A stretch of DNA of 29,974 bases from Pseudomonadota bacterium (GTDB lineage: Bacteria > Pseudomonadota > Alphaproteobacteria > Rhizobiales > Methylopilaceae): contig JAEZCD010000232.1 of the NCBI GenBank assembly GCA_023430145.1, positions 1 to 29,974 of the forward strand. The letters run 5' to 3'. Position numbers and translations under genes: made by a program. The notes beneath the pieces were generated by a model. That model was given only the letters and a program-made list of their open reading frames with translations, was not told the origin of the DNA and did no database searches. Of the stretch, positions 7,162-14,151 are shown one piece after another; position 1 is the first letter of the stretch, and every line of letters starts with the position of its first letter.

Positions 7162-8154
7162 ATGGCCCTTGTTCGAGGATTGAAATGCGTTGGCGGCGCG
7201 CTCGCTGCCCTTGTCATCTCAGGCGTGGCAATTCAAGGCTCCGTCGCGCAGGCGCAGTCTTATCCCGACAGGGCGATAACCTTCGTGGTGCCGTTCAATC
7301 CAGGCGGCGGCACCGATCCGATCGCCCGCCAATACGCTGGACAGCTCAGCAAAGTCCTCGGGGTGGACGTCAACGTGATCAACAAGGCCGGCGGCTCCGG
7401 CTCGATCGGCACCGCGCAGGTCGTGACTGCCAAGCCGGACGGCTACACGATCGGCATCACGACGAATTCCGCATTGACCTATCAGCCCTGGATCAATGAC
7501 GGCCTCGCCTGGAAGACGCCCGACGACTACCAGCCGATCGTCAAGCTAGACGACCTGCCGGCCTATCTCGCCATTCGCTCCGATGCGCCGTGGAAGTCCT
7601 GGGACGAGCTGATGGAGGATGTGAAGAAGAACCCGGGCAAGATCCGCTTCTCGACGGCCGGGGCCGGCACGCTCGTCGATCTCATCGTCCAGCAGATCAA
7701 CAACAATCACGGCGTCAAGATCGTCACCGTTCCGTTCACGGGCGGCAGCGGCGAGGCGATGGTGGCGCTGCTCGGCGGCCGTGTCGAAGGTTATATCGGC
7801 TATGGGGCGGCGATCGTCGGCCAGCGCGAGGCAGGCAAGGTGAAGGTCGTCGCCGGCTTCCAGCCCGGCAAGTCGGAGGACTTTCCGGAGGCGGTGTCGG
7901 TGGTCGATATGGGCCTCAAGGTCACCCTCGCGACGGCCAACTACGTGATCGCGCCGAAAGGCCTGCCGCCGGAGGTGCTGAAGAAGCTCGACGCGGCCTC
8001 CCAGGAGGTGGTGCGCAGCCCCGAGTTCATCGCCTTCCTGCGCAAGCATGGCTTCCTCCCGGACCCGAAGGGACCGGATGCGACCCGCGCAGAGCTCGTC
8101 GCCTATCAGAAGGAGTTCGGCGAGCTCGTGAAGTTTCTCGCCAAGGCCAACTGA
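7162..8154 (+). CDS. tctC: TctC/Bug-type periplasmic solute-binding protein of TTT system 2
   Basis: A 330-residue TctC-family receptor. The start at 7162 is set by GGGAGG 6 bases upstream and by the signal peptide that follows: ALVRGLKCVGGALAALVISG, with cleavage probably after AQAQ/S, before YPDRAITFVVPF. An earlier ATG at 7033 would put a charged 43-residue extension in front of the signal and is rejected. Family motifs are PFNPGGGTDPIARQ, NKAGGSGSIGT, KPDGYTIGI, VPFTGGSGEAMVALLGG and PKGLPPEVL. First gene of a four-gene rightward operon with tctB (9-base gap), tctA and a class III CoA-transferase. The short spacing points to co-translation with tctB. Ligand unknown, presumably an acid that the following CoA-transferase can activate. 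Confidence 0.9.
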   Translation: MALVRGLKCVGGALAALVISGVAIQGSVAQAQSYPDRAITFVVPFNPGGGTDPIARQYAGQLSKVLGVDVNVINKAGGSGSIGTAQVVTAKPDGYTIGITTNSALTYQPWINDGLAWKTPDDYQPIVKLDDLPAYLAIRSDAPWKSWDELMEDVKKNPGKIRFSTAGAGTLVDLIVQQINNNHGVKIVTVPFTGGSGEAMVALLGGRVEGYIGYGAAIVGQREAGKVKVVAGFQPGKSEDFPEAVSVVDMGLKVTLATANYVIAPKGLPPEVLKKLDAASQEVVRSPEFIAFLRKHGFLPDPKGPDATRAELVAYQKEFGELVKFLAKAN

Positions 8155-8163
8155 GCCGGCGGA

Positions 8164-8640
8164 ATGAAAGCGGCCAGGTTCAGCAAGGCAAACGCCTATC
8201 TGCTGGTCGGCGGCATGGGGCTCGCGGTCGCGGTCGGTTACCTGACCGTGGCTCTCGGGCTGCCCTTCGGCCGGCTGGACCAGCCCGGCGCCGCCGTGTT
8301 TCCCATCTTCGTCGCCGCCGTCCTCGTGGTCGCCAGCCTGGCGACCATCCACGAGGGCTGGTCGACGAGTGCCGAGCAGTTCGTCGAGTTCCCGGCGGGT
8401 GCCGACGGACGTCGGGTCGTCTATCTGGTCCTGCTGTTGTTCGGCTTCTTCTTCGCTCTGCCGTGGCTGGGCCAGTTGATCAGCAGCACGCTGTTCTGTG
8501 TTCTGCTGATGCGCGTGCTGTCGGCCGGGGTGGGCTGGACGCGCACCGTCGCCTATTCGGCGGTGCTGGCGCTGGCGATCGACCTCGTCTTCGAGAAGCT
8601 GCTCAAGGTGCCGCTGCCGCACGGCGTGCTCGGCCTTTGA
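8164..8640 (+). CDS. tctB: TctB, small membrane subunit of TTT system 2
   Basis: A 158-residue four-helix membrane protein with the TctB plan: first helix AYLLVGGMGLAVAVGYL, the short loop LDQPGAAVFPIFVAAVLVV (equivalent to the 'GPGFFP' loop of the family), a central helix VVYLVLLLFGFFFALPWL, and a final pair ending VFEKLLKVPLPHGVLGL, the conserved C-terminal '..F...L.v.LP.G' pattern. TctB pairs with TctA in the inner membrane; its own role in transport is not well defined. ATG at 8164, 9 bases after the tctC stop; tctA follows after 58 bases. Confidence 0.88.
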   Translation: MKAARFSKANAYLLVGGMGLAVAVGYLTVALGLPFGRLDQPGAAVFPIFVAAVLVVASLATIHEGWSTSAEQFVEFPAGADGRRVVYLVLLLFGFFFALPWLGQLISSTLFCVLLMRVLSAGVGWTRTVAYSAVLALAIDLVFEKLLKVPLPHGVLGL

Positions 8641-8698
8641 GCCGCCGGCCGGCCGCTGCGCCGCTGTCGGCCCTGCGATCCGCGCTGAGGAGCCCTGC

Positions 8699-10210
8699 GT
8701 GAGCCCTCTGGACGGCATGCTGTACGGCCTCGGTGTCGTGTTCACGTACCAGAACCTGCTGGCCGTGTTCGCGGGCGCGCTCGCCGGCACCGTCATCGGC
8801 GTCCTGCCGGGGCTCGGGCCGACCGCCGGCATCGCGCTCATCCTGCCGCTCAGCTACTCGTTCGACCCGACCACCGGCCTCATCATGATGGCCGGCATGT
8901 ACTACGGCGCCATGTATGGCGGCTCGACGACCGCCATCCTGCTCAACATGCCGGGCGAGGCGGGCTCGGTGATGACATGCGTCGACGGCTACAAGATGAC
9001 CCAGAAGGGGAGGGCGGGCGCCGCGCTGACGATCGTCGCGCTCGCCTCCTTCGTCGGCGGCACCGTGGCGACGCTCGGCGTCATGCTGTTCGCGCCGCCG
9101 CTCGCCGACCTGTCGATCGAGTTCGGCCCGGCCGAGTTCTTCGCCCTGACCGCCGGCGGCCTCATCCTGTTCTCGCGCATATCCGGCGGCACCCTCGCGG
9201 CCGGAATCTTCCCGATGGCGCTCGGCCTGCTGCTCAGCACCGTCGGCCAGGAGGCGGTGACGGGCCGCAACCGCTTCACCTTCGGCTATATCGAGCTCAC
9301 CCAGGGCATCGAGATCGTCGCCGTGGTCGTCGGCGTCTACGGCATCGCCGAGATCATGACGACTGTCGAGACCCTCCTCGTGCAGGGGCGCCCGTCCAGG
9401 GTGCGGCTCGCCGAGCTTTTGCCGACCCGCGTCGAGCTGAGGCGTTCATGGGCGCCGTTCGGCCGCGGAACCATCCTCGGCTTCCTGCTCGGGCTCGTTC
9501 CCGGGCCGCACACGACCCTGTCGAGCTTCGTCTCCTACCGGCTCGAGCAGCTCGCCTCGCGCTACAAGCACGAGCTTGGACAGGGCGCCGTCGAAGGCGT
9601 CGCCGGGCCCGAGGCGGCGAACAACGCCGCCGCCACCTCGACCATGGTACCGCTCCTGGCGCTCGGCATCCCGTTCGGGGCCGTCAGCGCCCTGATGCTC
9701 GCGGCGATGATGGTTCAGGGCATCCAGCCCGGGCCGATGCTGATGACGACGCACCCGGAAATCTTCTGGGGCCTGATCGCCTCGATGTACGCCGGCAACG
9801 TCATGCTCTTGATCCTCAACGTGCCGCTCGTCGGCCTCTGGGTCAGCATGCTGCGGATTCCGAACTACCTCTTCCTGCCGGCGATCCTCATCGTCTCCTT
9901 CATCGGCTCCTACAGCCTCAACAACAGCATGCTCGACGTGTTCGTGCTGATCGCGCTCGGCATCGTCGGCTACATCCTTCGCAAGCTCGAGTTCCAGCTG
10001 GCGCCGCTGGTGATCGGTCTCGTGCTCGGGCCGCTGATCGAGAAGCATCTGCGCGAGGGGCTCTACATGGGGCTCGGCGAGATTTCCGTGTTCTGGCAGA
10101 GCCCGGTGGCGATCTTCGTCTGGCTGCTGGTGCTCGTCTCGCTGACCGGCGGGCCGCGCCGCGCCGCCTGGCGCTGGCTGACCCGGCAGCCCGCGCGCAA
10201 GCAAGCCTGA
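8699..10210 (+). CDS. tctA: TctA, large membrane subunit of TTT system 2
   Basis: A 503-residue TctA with GTG start at 8699, supported by GAGGAG 6 bases upstream and by full-length match to the family N-terminus. Signatures are GVLPGLGPTAGIALILPL (~34-51), YGGSTTAILLNMPGEAGS and CVDGYKMTQKGRAG (~73-105), GLVPGPHTTLSSF in the second half and the closing LGLVLGPLIEKHLR-type segment. It forms the proton- or sodium-coupled carboxylate channel fed by TctC. The second GxxPG motif reads LVPGPHTT rather than the usual IPGAG(A/G), a small deviation. The CoA-transferase starts 55 bases downstream on the same strand. Confidence 0.92.
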   Translation: MSPLDGMLYGLGVVFTYQNLLAVFAGALAGTVIGVLPGLGPTAGIALILPLSYSFDPTTGLIMMAGMYYGAMYGGSTTAILLNMPGEAGSVMTCVDGYKMTQKGRAGAALTIVALASFVGGTVATLGVMLFAPPLADLSIEFGPAEFFALTAGGLILFSRISGGTLAAGIFPMALGLLLSTVGQEAVTGRNRFTFGYIELTQGIEIVAVVVGVYGIAEIMTTVETLLVQGRPSRVRLAELLPTRVELRRSWAPFGRGTILGFLLGLVPGPHTTLSSFVSYRLEQLASRYKHELGQGAVEGVAGPEAANNAAATSTMVPLLALGIPFGAVSALMLAAMMVQGIQPGPMLMTTHPEIFWGLIASMYAGNVMLLILNVPLVGLWVSMLRIPNYLFLPAILIVSFIGSYSLNNSMLDVFVLIALGIVGYILRKLEFQLAPLVIGLVLGPLIEKHLREGLYMGLGEISVFWQSPVAIFVWLLVLVSLTGGPRRAAWRWLTRQPARKQA

Positions 10211-10265
10211 GGCGCGCGGGCTCGCCGCTTTCCACCGACCAAGACCATCGAGAGGCGATCGGCCC

Positions 10266-11513
10266 ATGGCGACGAGCGATGCTCCGACAGACGAGAAAGC
10301 GAGGGCGGAGCCGGCCGGCCCGCTCGACGGCCTGCGCGTGATCGACGCCGGCGTCATCTTCGCCGGCCCGCTCGTCGGTACCCTGCTCGCCGATCTCGGC
10401 GCCGACGTCGTCAAGATCGAGCATCCGAAGGGCGACGACGTCCGCAAGACCGGCATGTTCAAGGACGGCGAGGGGCTCTGGTGGCGCGTCACCGCCCGCA
10501 ACAAGCAGTCGCTGGCGCTCGACATGGGCAAGCCCGAGGGCCAGCGCATCGCCAAACAGCTGATCGCCCGCGCCGACGTGCTGATCGAGAACTTTCGCGC
10601 CGGCCGCTTCGCCGCCTGGGGCATGGATTACCGGACGCTCGCGGCGGACAATCCGGGCCTCGTGCTGCTGCACATCAGCGGCTACGGCCAGACCGGCCCC
10701 TACAGCGAGCGGCCGTGCCTCGGCACCCTCGCCGAAGCCTTCAGCGGCTTCGCCATCACCAATGGCGAGGCGGACGGGCCGCCGATCCTGCCCTCCTTCC
10801 CGATCGCCGACGGTGTCGCGGCCATGGTCGGCGCCTATTCGATCCTGGCCGCGCTCTGGCGTCGCGAACGCAATGGCGGCGTCGGCGAGGAGATCGACGT
10901 CAGCCTCTACGAGCCGCTATTGAGCCTGCTCGGCTCGATGGTGATCGACTACGACCAGCTCGGCTACGTCGCCATGCGGCACGGCAACCGCTCGAACTGG
11001 AGCGTGCCGCGCAACGCCTACAAGACGAGCGACGACAAATGGATCGCCATTTCGGGCGCTGCCAACAACGTCACCGTACGCCTGTTCCGCGCCATCGAGC
11101 GCGACGACCTCGCCGACGATCCCGGCCTCGCCACCAATCCGCAGCGCGTGAAGCGCATGGACGAGTGCGACGGCGCCATCGCCGACTGGATCGGCCGCCA
11201 CACGCAGGACGAGGTCATGGCGCGCTTTCGCGCCTACGACGTCGTCGCCGGGCCGATCTGCGACATAGCGCAGCTGTTCGCCGACCCGCATGTGCAGCAG
11301 CGCACGTTCAGGGAGCTGGATGATCCGGCGCTCGGCAAAGTGCGCGTCCAGGAGGTCGTGCCGCGCTTCACCAACACGCCGGCGACCATGCGCTGGCTCG
11401 GCCGGCGCAAGGTCGGCGCCGATACGGAGAGCGTGCTGGAAGGGCTCGGCTACGACGCCGAGGCGATCGCCGAGCTGGAGGGGAGGGGGGTCGTGCGAAG
11501 GGCGGAGGAGTAG
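10266..11513 (+). CDS. Class III (CaiB/BaiF family) CoA-transferase
   Basis: A 415-residue family III CoA-transferase, which moves CoA from a donor thioester (often succinyl-CoA or acetyl-CoA) to a free carboxylic acid. Visible features are the N-terminal Rossmann-like GPLDGLRVIDAG, LLADLGADVVKIEHPKGDD (40-58), RNKQSLALDMGKPEG, ENFRAGRFAAWGMDY, the SGYGQTGPYSERP loop and the catalytic aspartate D182 in FPIADGVAAMVGAYS. ATG at 10266, with GAGAGG about 10 bases upstream. As the last gene of the tctCBA operon it most plausibly activates the acid imported by that system. The converging trio of two hydratases and an HMG-CoA-lyase-like enzyme could use its product. Confidence 0.88.
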   Translation: MATSDAPTDEKARAEPAGPLDGLRVIDAGVIFAGPLVGTLLADLGADVVKIEHPKGDDVRKTGMFKDGEGLWWRVTARNKQSLALDMGKPEGQRIAKQLIARADVLIENFRAGRFAAWGMDYRTLAADNPGLVLLHISGYGQTGPYSERPCLGTLAEAFSGFAITNGEADGPPILPSFPIADGVAAMVGAYSILAALWRRERNGGVGEEIDVSLYEPLLSLLGSMVIDYDQLGYVAMRHGNRSNWSVPRNAYKTSDDKWIAISGAANNVTVRLFRAIERDDLADDPGLATNPQRVKRMDECDGAIADWIGRHTQDEVMARFRAYDVVAGPICDIAQLFADPHVQQRTFRELDDPALGKVRVQEVVPRFTNTPATMRWLGRRKVGADTESVLEGLGYDAEAIAELEGRGVVRRAEE

Positions 11514-11521
11514 GGGCCGGA

Positions 11522-11539
11522 GCACGCGAATGCGCGTGC
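11522..11539 (+). terminator. Short GC hairpin just after CoA-transferase stop
   Basis: GCACGCG / CGCGTGC with a 4-base AATG loop, starting 8 bases after the TAG of the CoA-transferase. Stem strength and position fit transcription termination or 3'-end protection, but no T tract follows, so Rho-independent action is doubtful. Confidence 0.35.
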
Positions 11540-11540
11540 A

Positions 11541-11592
11541 TGCGGGCATCCAGGCCTTGCAGAAGCGAGAGTCTGGATCCCCGCATTCGCGG
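11541..11592. repeat. Imperfect inverted repeat in convergent intergenic space
   Basis: GCGGGCATCCAG (11541-11552) pairs with CTGGATCCCCGC (11573-11584), with 11 of 12 matching. A second small hairpin CCCGC-ATTC-GCGGG (11580-11593 region) overlaps its right arm. The wording resembles scattered extragenic palindromes of Rhizobiales genomes ('CTGGATCCC...'). It lies between two converging operons, where it may help end transcription from both sides. Confidence 0.45.
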
Positions 11593-11648
11593 GATGAGCG
11601 GAGATCTCGCAGCTTCCCTCCGGCCCGGCCGCCGAGGAACAAAGCGGC

Positions 11649-11663
11649 GCGCCCGCAGGGCGC
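11649..11663 (-). terminator. Weak candidate terminator after HMG-CoA-lyase-like gene
   Basis: GCGCCC-GCA-GGGCGC hairpin, 25 bases past the leftward stop at 11688. On the minus strand it is followed after a few bases by CTTTG, a very short T run. Weak support only. Confidence 0.22.
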
Positions 11664-11687
11664 ACCGCAAGTCCGGGGAGGAGCTCT

Positions 11688-12644
11688 TCAGGCCGCCTCG
11701 CGCCTGTACTGCTTCAGCGAGCCGCCCTTCATCACCTTGCCGGGCAGCGGATGGCCGACGATGTCCTCGGCGAGCCGCGCCGCCTCGATCAGCGCCTCGA
11801 GGTCGATGCCGGTCTCGATGCCCATCTCGTGGCACATGAAGACCAGATCCTCGGTGCAGATGTTGCCGGCGGCGGCACTGTGGCCGGCGAACGGGCAGCC
11901 GCCGAGCCCGGCGATCGCCGAGTCGAAATGGCTGATTCCCATCTCGAGCGCGACGAGGATGTTGACGAGACCGGGCCCGCGGGTGTCGTGCATGTGCATG
12001 CGGATTTGCAGCTCGGGCCAGCGGTCCCGGATCTTTCCGAGCAGCGCCCGGGTCTGCACGGGATTGGCCCAGCCCATGGTGTCGGAGATGAGGAGGCGCT
12101 TCAGTTCATAGCCGCGGTCGTTGATGGCTTTCTCAATGGTGGAAATCCGGTCGAGCACCCATTGGTGCGGGATCTCGCCCTGGTAGTTGCAGCCCCAGGC
12201 GGCGTTCACCGTCGCCTGCTCGACCGGGACGCCGAGCTCCTCGTATTTGTCGATCCATTCGGGGAAGGTGGCGGCGGTCTCCTCGATCGTCTTGTTGGTG
12301 TTCTTCTTGATGAAGAGCGGGCTCGCGCCGAGCTTCAGGGCGCCGTCGAAGTGATATTTTCCGGTCGCGGCAGCCCGCTCGAGGCCCTTCGTGTTGAGAT
12401 AGAGGCAGCTGTAGGCGAGACCGTCGACCGGCTTCAGCCCCGCCGAGACTTCCTCGGCGTCGGCCATCTGCGGCACCCATTTCGGATTGACGAACGAGGT
12501 CACCTCGATGTCGGCGACGCCCGTCCGCGCCAGCGCGTCGACGAGGGCGAGCTTTCGGTCGGTGGCGATGAAGTGCTTCTCGAACTGAAAGCCCTCGCGC
12601 GGCCCGACCTCGTAGATCGTCACGCGGCTCGGCAGATCGCTCAT
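11688..12644 (-). CDS. HMG-CoA lyase-like enzyme (copy 1)
   Basis: A 318-residue TIM-barrel lyase of the HMG-CoA lyase/DRE-TIM family, which splits 3-hydroxy-3-methylglutaryl-CoA or similar 3-hydroxyacyl-CoAs into acetyl-CoA (or propionyl-CoA) and a keto acid. Seen: VGPREGFQ (R16, then E17 where most HMG-CoA lyases have Asp), SDTMGWANP (188-195), metal ligands H217 and H219 (MHMHDTRG), the signature IAGLGGCPFAG with catalytic C250, and N261 (GNICTEDL). ATG at 12644 with AGGAG overlapping the stop of the preceding hydratase gene, 10 bases away, so the three-gene operon is translationally tight. The D-to-E change and the company of hydratases suggest a substrate other than HMG-CoA itself; the exact acyl-CoA is unknown. 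Confidence 0.85.
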   Translation of the reverse strand: MSDLPSRVTIYEVGPREGFQFEKHFIATDRKLALVDALARTGVADIEVTSFVNPKWVPQMADAEEVSAGLKPVDGLAYSCLYLNTKGLERAAATGKYHFDGALKLGASPLFIKKNTNKTIEETAATFPEWIDKYEELGVPVEQATVNAAWGCNYQGEIPHQWVLDRISTIEKAINDRGYELKRLLISDTMGWANPVQTRALLGKIRDRWPELQIRMHMHDTRGPGLVNILVALEMGISHFDSAIAGLGGCPFAGHSAAAGNICTEDLVFMCHEMGIETGIDLEALIEAARLAEDIVGHPLPGKVMKGGSLKQYRREAA

Positions 12645-12654
12645 CGGTTGGCTC

Positions 12655-13164
12655 CTAGTCTTTCGGCGCGACGAACGGGTAGGGCACCGGCCGGCCGCCG
12701 CGCTTCGGCAGCACGACCGTGGCGGTGCCCTTGGTGCTCTCGAGCCCGCGCGAGTTCTTCAGGCCGATGTCGAGCTCGACGAAGCCGAGGCCGTCCTTCT
12801 CGTAGGTTTTCGTGACGCGGCCGAAGGCGGTGATGACGTCGCCCGGGATGTCCATCTCGCGGTACTGGAAGGCGATCTTCCAGGGCCAGCCGCCGGCGCC
12901 CGCCCAGTCCTTCAGCATCTGCGCCAGCACGTGCTGCTTCCAGCTGCCGTTGACGAGCACGTCCGGCGTCTTGTCGTGCTCGGTCGCGTACTTCCAGTCG
13001 TAATGGATGCGGTGCCAGTTCTCCATGGCGGACGACCAGCGCATGATGTGGGCGGTGGTCATCGGCCCTTTGCTCACTTCGGGGATCTCGCTGCCGACCG
13101 CGACGTCGTCGAAATAGACCTGGGCCGGAGCATTCGTGGCGTGCTCTTTCGCAACGGCGGTCAT
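12655..13164 (-). CDS. Hot-dog fold acyl-CoA hydratase/dehydratase subunit (MaoC/HTD2-like)
   Basis: A 169-residue single hot-dog domain. It carries ENWHRIHYDWKYA (about 48-60); the HRIHYD core is the hallmark of HTD2 and mesaconyl-CoA-hydratase-type MaoC proteins, replacing the classical D-x-N-P-I-H of R-hydratases. The later part, EMDIPGDVITAFGRVTKTYEKDGLG, matches the C-terminal strands of the fold. Start ATG at 13164 overlaps the upstream stop by one base (TGATG), so this gene and the next-door FAS1-like gene are probably made as a pair and could form a heterodimer in which only one subunit has the active-site His. Expected role: reversible hydration of an enoyl-CoA between the CoA-transferase and lyase steps. 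A thioesterase or decoy role cannot be excluded. Confidence 0.75.
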   Translation of the reverse strand: MTAVAKEHATNAPAQVYFDDVAVGSEIPEVSKGPMTTAHIMRWSSAMENWHRIHYDWKYATEHDKTPDVLVNGSWKQHVLAQMLKDWAGAGGWPWKIAFQYREMDIPGDVITAFGRVTKTYEKDGLGFVELDIGLKNSRGLESTKGTATVVLPKRGGRPVPYPFVAPKD

Positions 13165-13691
13165 CAGCGCATGATCCGGGTCTGGACGGCTTTCAGCAAG
13201 AGCTCGCCCTTCTGGTTGGTGTAGACGGTCTCGGTGAGCAGGAACACCATCGTGCCGCTGCGCCCCTCCTTCTGGTAGATGTCGAGGTACTTGCTCTTGA
13301 TGCGGATCTTCTCGCCGGGCTTGGTGAGCTGGTAGACCTCGACCGCGTTGCCGCCGTTCAGCACGCGCGTCAGCGGGATCGGCAGGGGCGGCAGGCCCTT
13401 CATGACGCCGCGCACCGAGCCGTCGAAATGCGGATCGGTGGCCGCGCGCTCGAAGGGATCGGGCGCGTCGGGACGGACGCGCAGCGCATGCAGCGGGAAC
13501 AGCGGCGGCGCGACCACGCCGCCATAGCGGCTCTTCTTCGCCGCCGCCTCGTCCCAGTAGACCGGGTCGGGGTCCATCGTCGCCTGCACATGGCGGCGAA
13601 TCTGGCCGCGCTCGACCGGATCCCAGGCCTCCTCCCACTCGGACTCGGCGCCGATCAGCGCCTTCACCTCGTCGGTGATGTAGTCGACCAT
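13164..13691 (-). CDS. FAS1-like/MaoC-N dehydratase domain protein, partner subunit
   Basis: A 175-residue protein of the FAS1-like dehydratase (MaoC N-terminal) type. The N-terminal part shows VERGQIRRHVQATMDPDPVYWDEAAAKKSRYGGVVAPPLFP, cut here only by description of its parts: 'E.G.I..Y..A..D..P.Y.D...A....G..VAPP.F' is the usual motif, and YGGVVAPPLFPLHALR (residues ~56-71) is clear. The C-terminal half has KPGEKIRIKSKYLDIYQKEG, a typical hot-dog strand pair. The ATG at 13691 is preferred over one at 13766 because homology begins at MVDYITDEVK and GGGAG lies ~10 bases upstream. First gene of the leftward trio, overlapping the next start (TGATG). It lacks the HRIHYD motif of its neighbour, consistent with a non-catalytic or complementary subunit. 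Confidence 0.75.
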   Translation of the reverse strand: MVDYITDEVKALIGAESEWEEAWDPVERGQIRRHVQATMDPDPVYWDEAAAKKSRYGGVVAPPLFPLHALRVRPDAPDPFERAATDPHFDGSVRGVMKGLPPLPIPLTRVLNGGNAVEVYQLTKPGEKIRIKSKYLDIYQKEGRSGTMVFLLTETVYTNQKGELLLKAVQTRIMR

Positions 13692-13764
13692 CCTCGTTCC
13701 ACTCCCGATCTTCTTATGGGCGCGTGCCGCCGTCGTGTAGGCGGGCCTTGCACCTCTCGATCGC

Positions 13765-13793
13765 ACTATACAGCGATTACGGATTTGATCTAG
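13765..13793 (-). promoter_or_regulatory. Possible promoter of the hydratase-lyase operon
   Basis: On the minus strand TATAGT (complement of 13765-13770) is a good -10 box about 75 bases upstream of the ATG at 13691. At 17 bases the -35 would be CTAGAT, which is poor. The surrounding 13750-13820 stretch is AT-rich against the GC-rich background. Low support. Confidence 0.3.
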
Positions 13794-13862
13794 AAGATGG
13801 ACATTGCATCACATTTGGCAGGGAGTCAAACGGGCCGTTGCAGGGCCGTTGCGCGTTCTCCG

Positions 13863-14002
13863 CCGTCATTCCGGGACGATGCGAAGCATCGAGCCCGGAA
13901 CCCATAGCCGCGAGTAGAAAGGGCGAATCTCGGAAGTAGCCCTCTCGATTGGGGAGTATGGGTTCCGGGCTCGCGAGCTTCGCTCGCGCCCCGGAATGAC
14001 GG
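13863..14002. repeat. REPIN-like element: two inverted hairpins
   Basis: A 140-base element flanked by CCGTCATTCCGG (left) and CCGGAATGACGG (right). The left hairpin runs from TTCCGGG (13869-13875) to CCCGGAA (13894-13900), with an inner GATGC-gaa-GCATC stem. The right hairpin runs from TTCCGGG (13963-13969) to CCCGGAA (13990-13996), with an inner CGCGAGC-ttc-GCTCGCG stem. The outer ends, including GGAACCCATA / TATGGGTTCC, are complementary, so the two hairpins lie head to head as in REPIN/BIME doublets mobilised by RAYT transposases. No transposase is in the window. It is the main content of the 460-base gene-free stretch 13692-14151. Confidence 0.6.
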
Positions 14003-14045
14003 AGATATCTTCGACTCGCGACGATTCCTGTCCCTCATGACCGGC

Positions 14046-14101
14046 CTTGACCCGGTCATCCGGTCTTCTCTTCGGCTGAAGGACTGGATTGCCGGGACAA
14101 G
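14046..14101. repeat. Second imperfect inverted repeat (extragenic palindrome)
   Basis: CTTGACCCGGTCATCC (14046-14061) faces GGATTGCCGGGACAAG (14086-14101), with 13 of 16 positions pairing and a 24-base loop. The wording ('GACCCGGTCATCC', 'GGATTGCCGGG.CAAGCCCG') resembles common alphaproteobacterial intergenic palindromes. It sits 50 bases past the leftward MFS stop at 14152 and could serve as its transcript end. Confidence 0.45.
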
Positions 14102-14151
14102 CCCGACAATGAGGGAGAGATCGGGATGGGTTCCGACTGGAACGCCTGCCG

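Noticed and set aside
12655..13638. Single 327-codon minus-strand protein covering both hot-dog genes
   Set aside because: Its N-terminal half is the wrong frame of the upstream gene; homology starts at the ATG at 13164, and the other protein is read in a different frame to 13691.
13863..14002. Possible CRISPR repeat unit or insertion-sequence ends
   Set aside because: Only one inverted pair with no regular direct repeats or spacers, and no transposase gene; a REPIN-like element explains it better.
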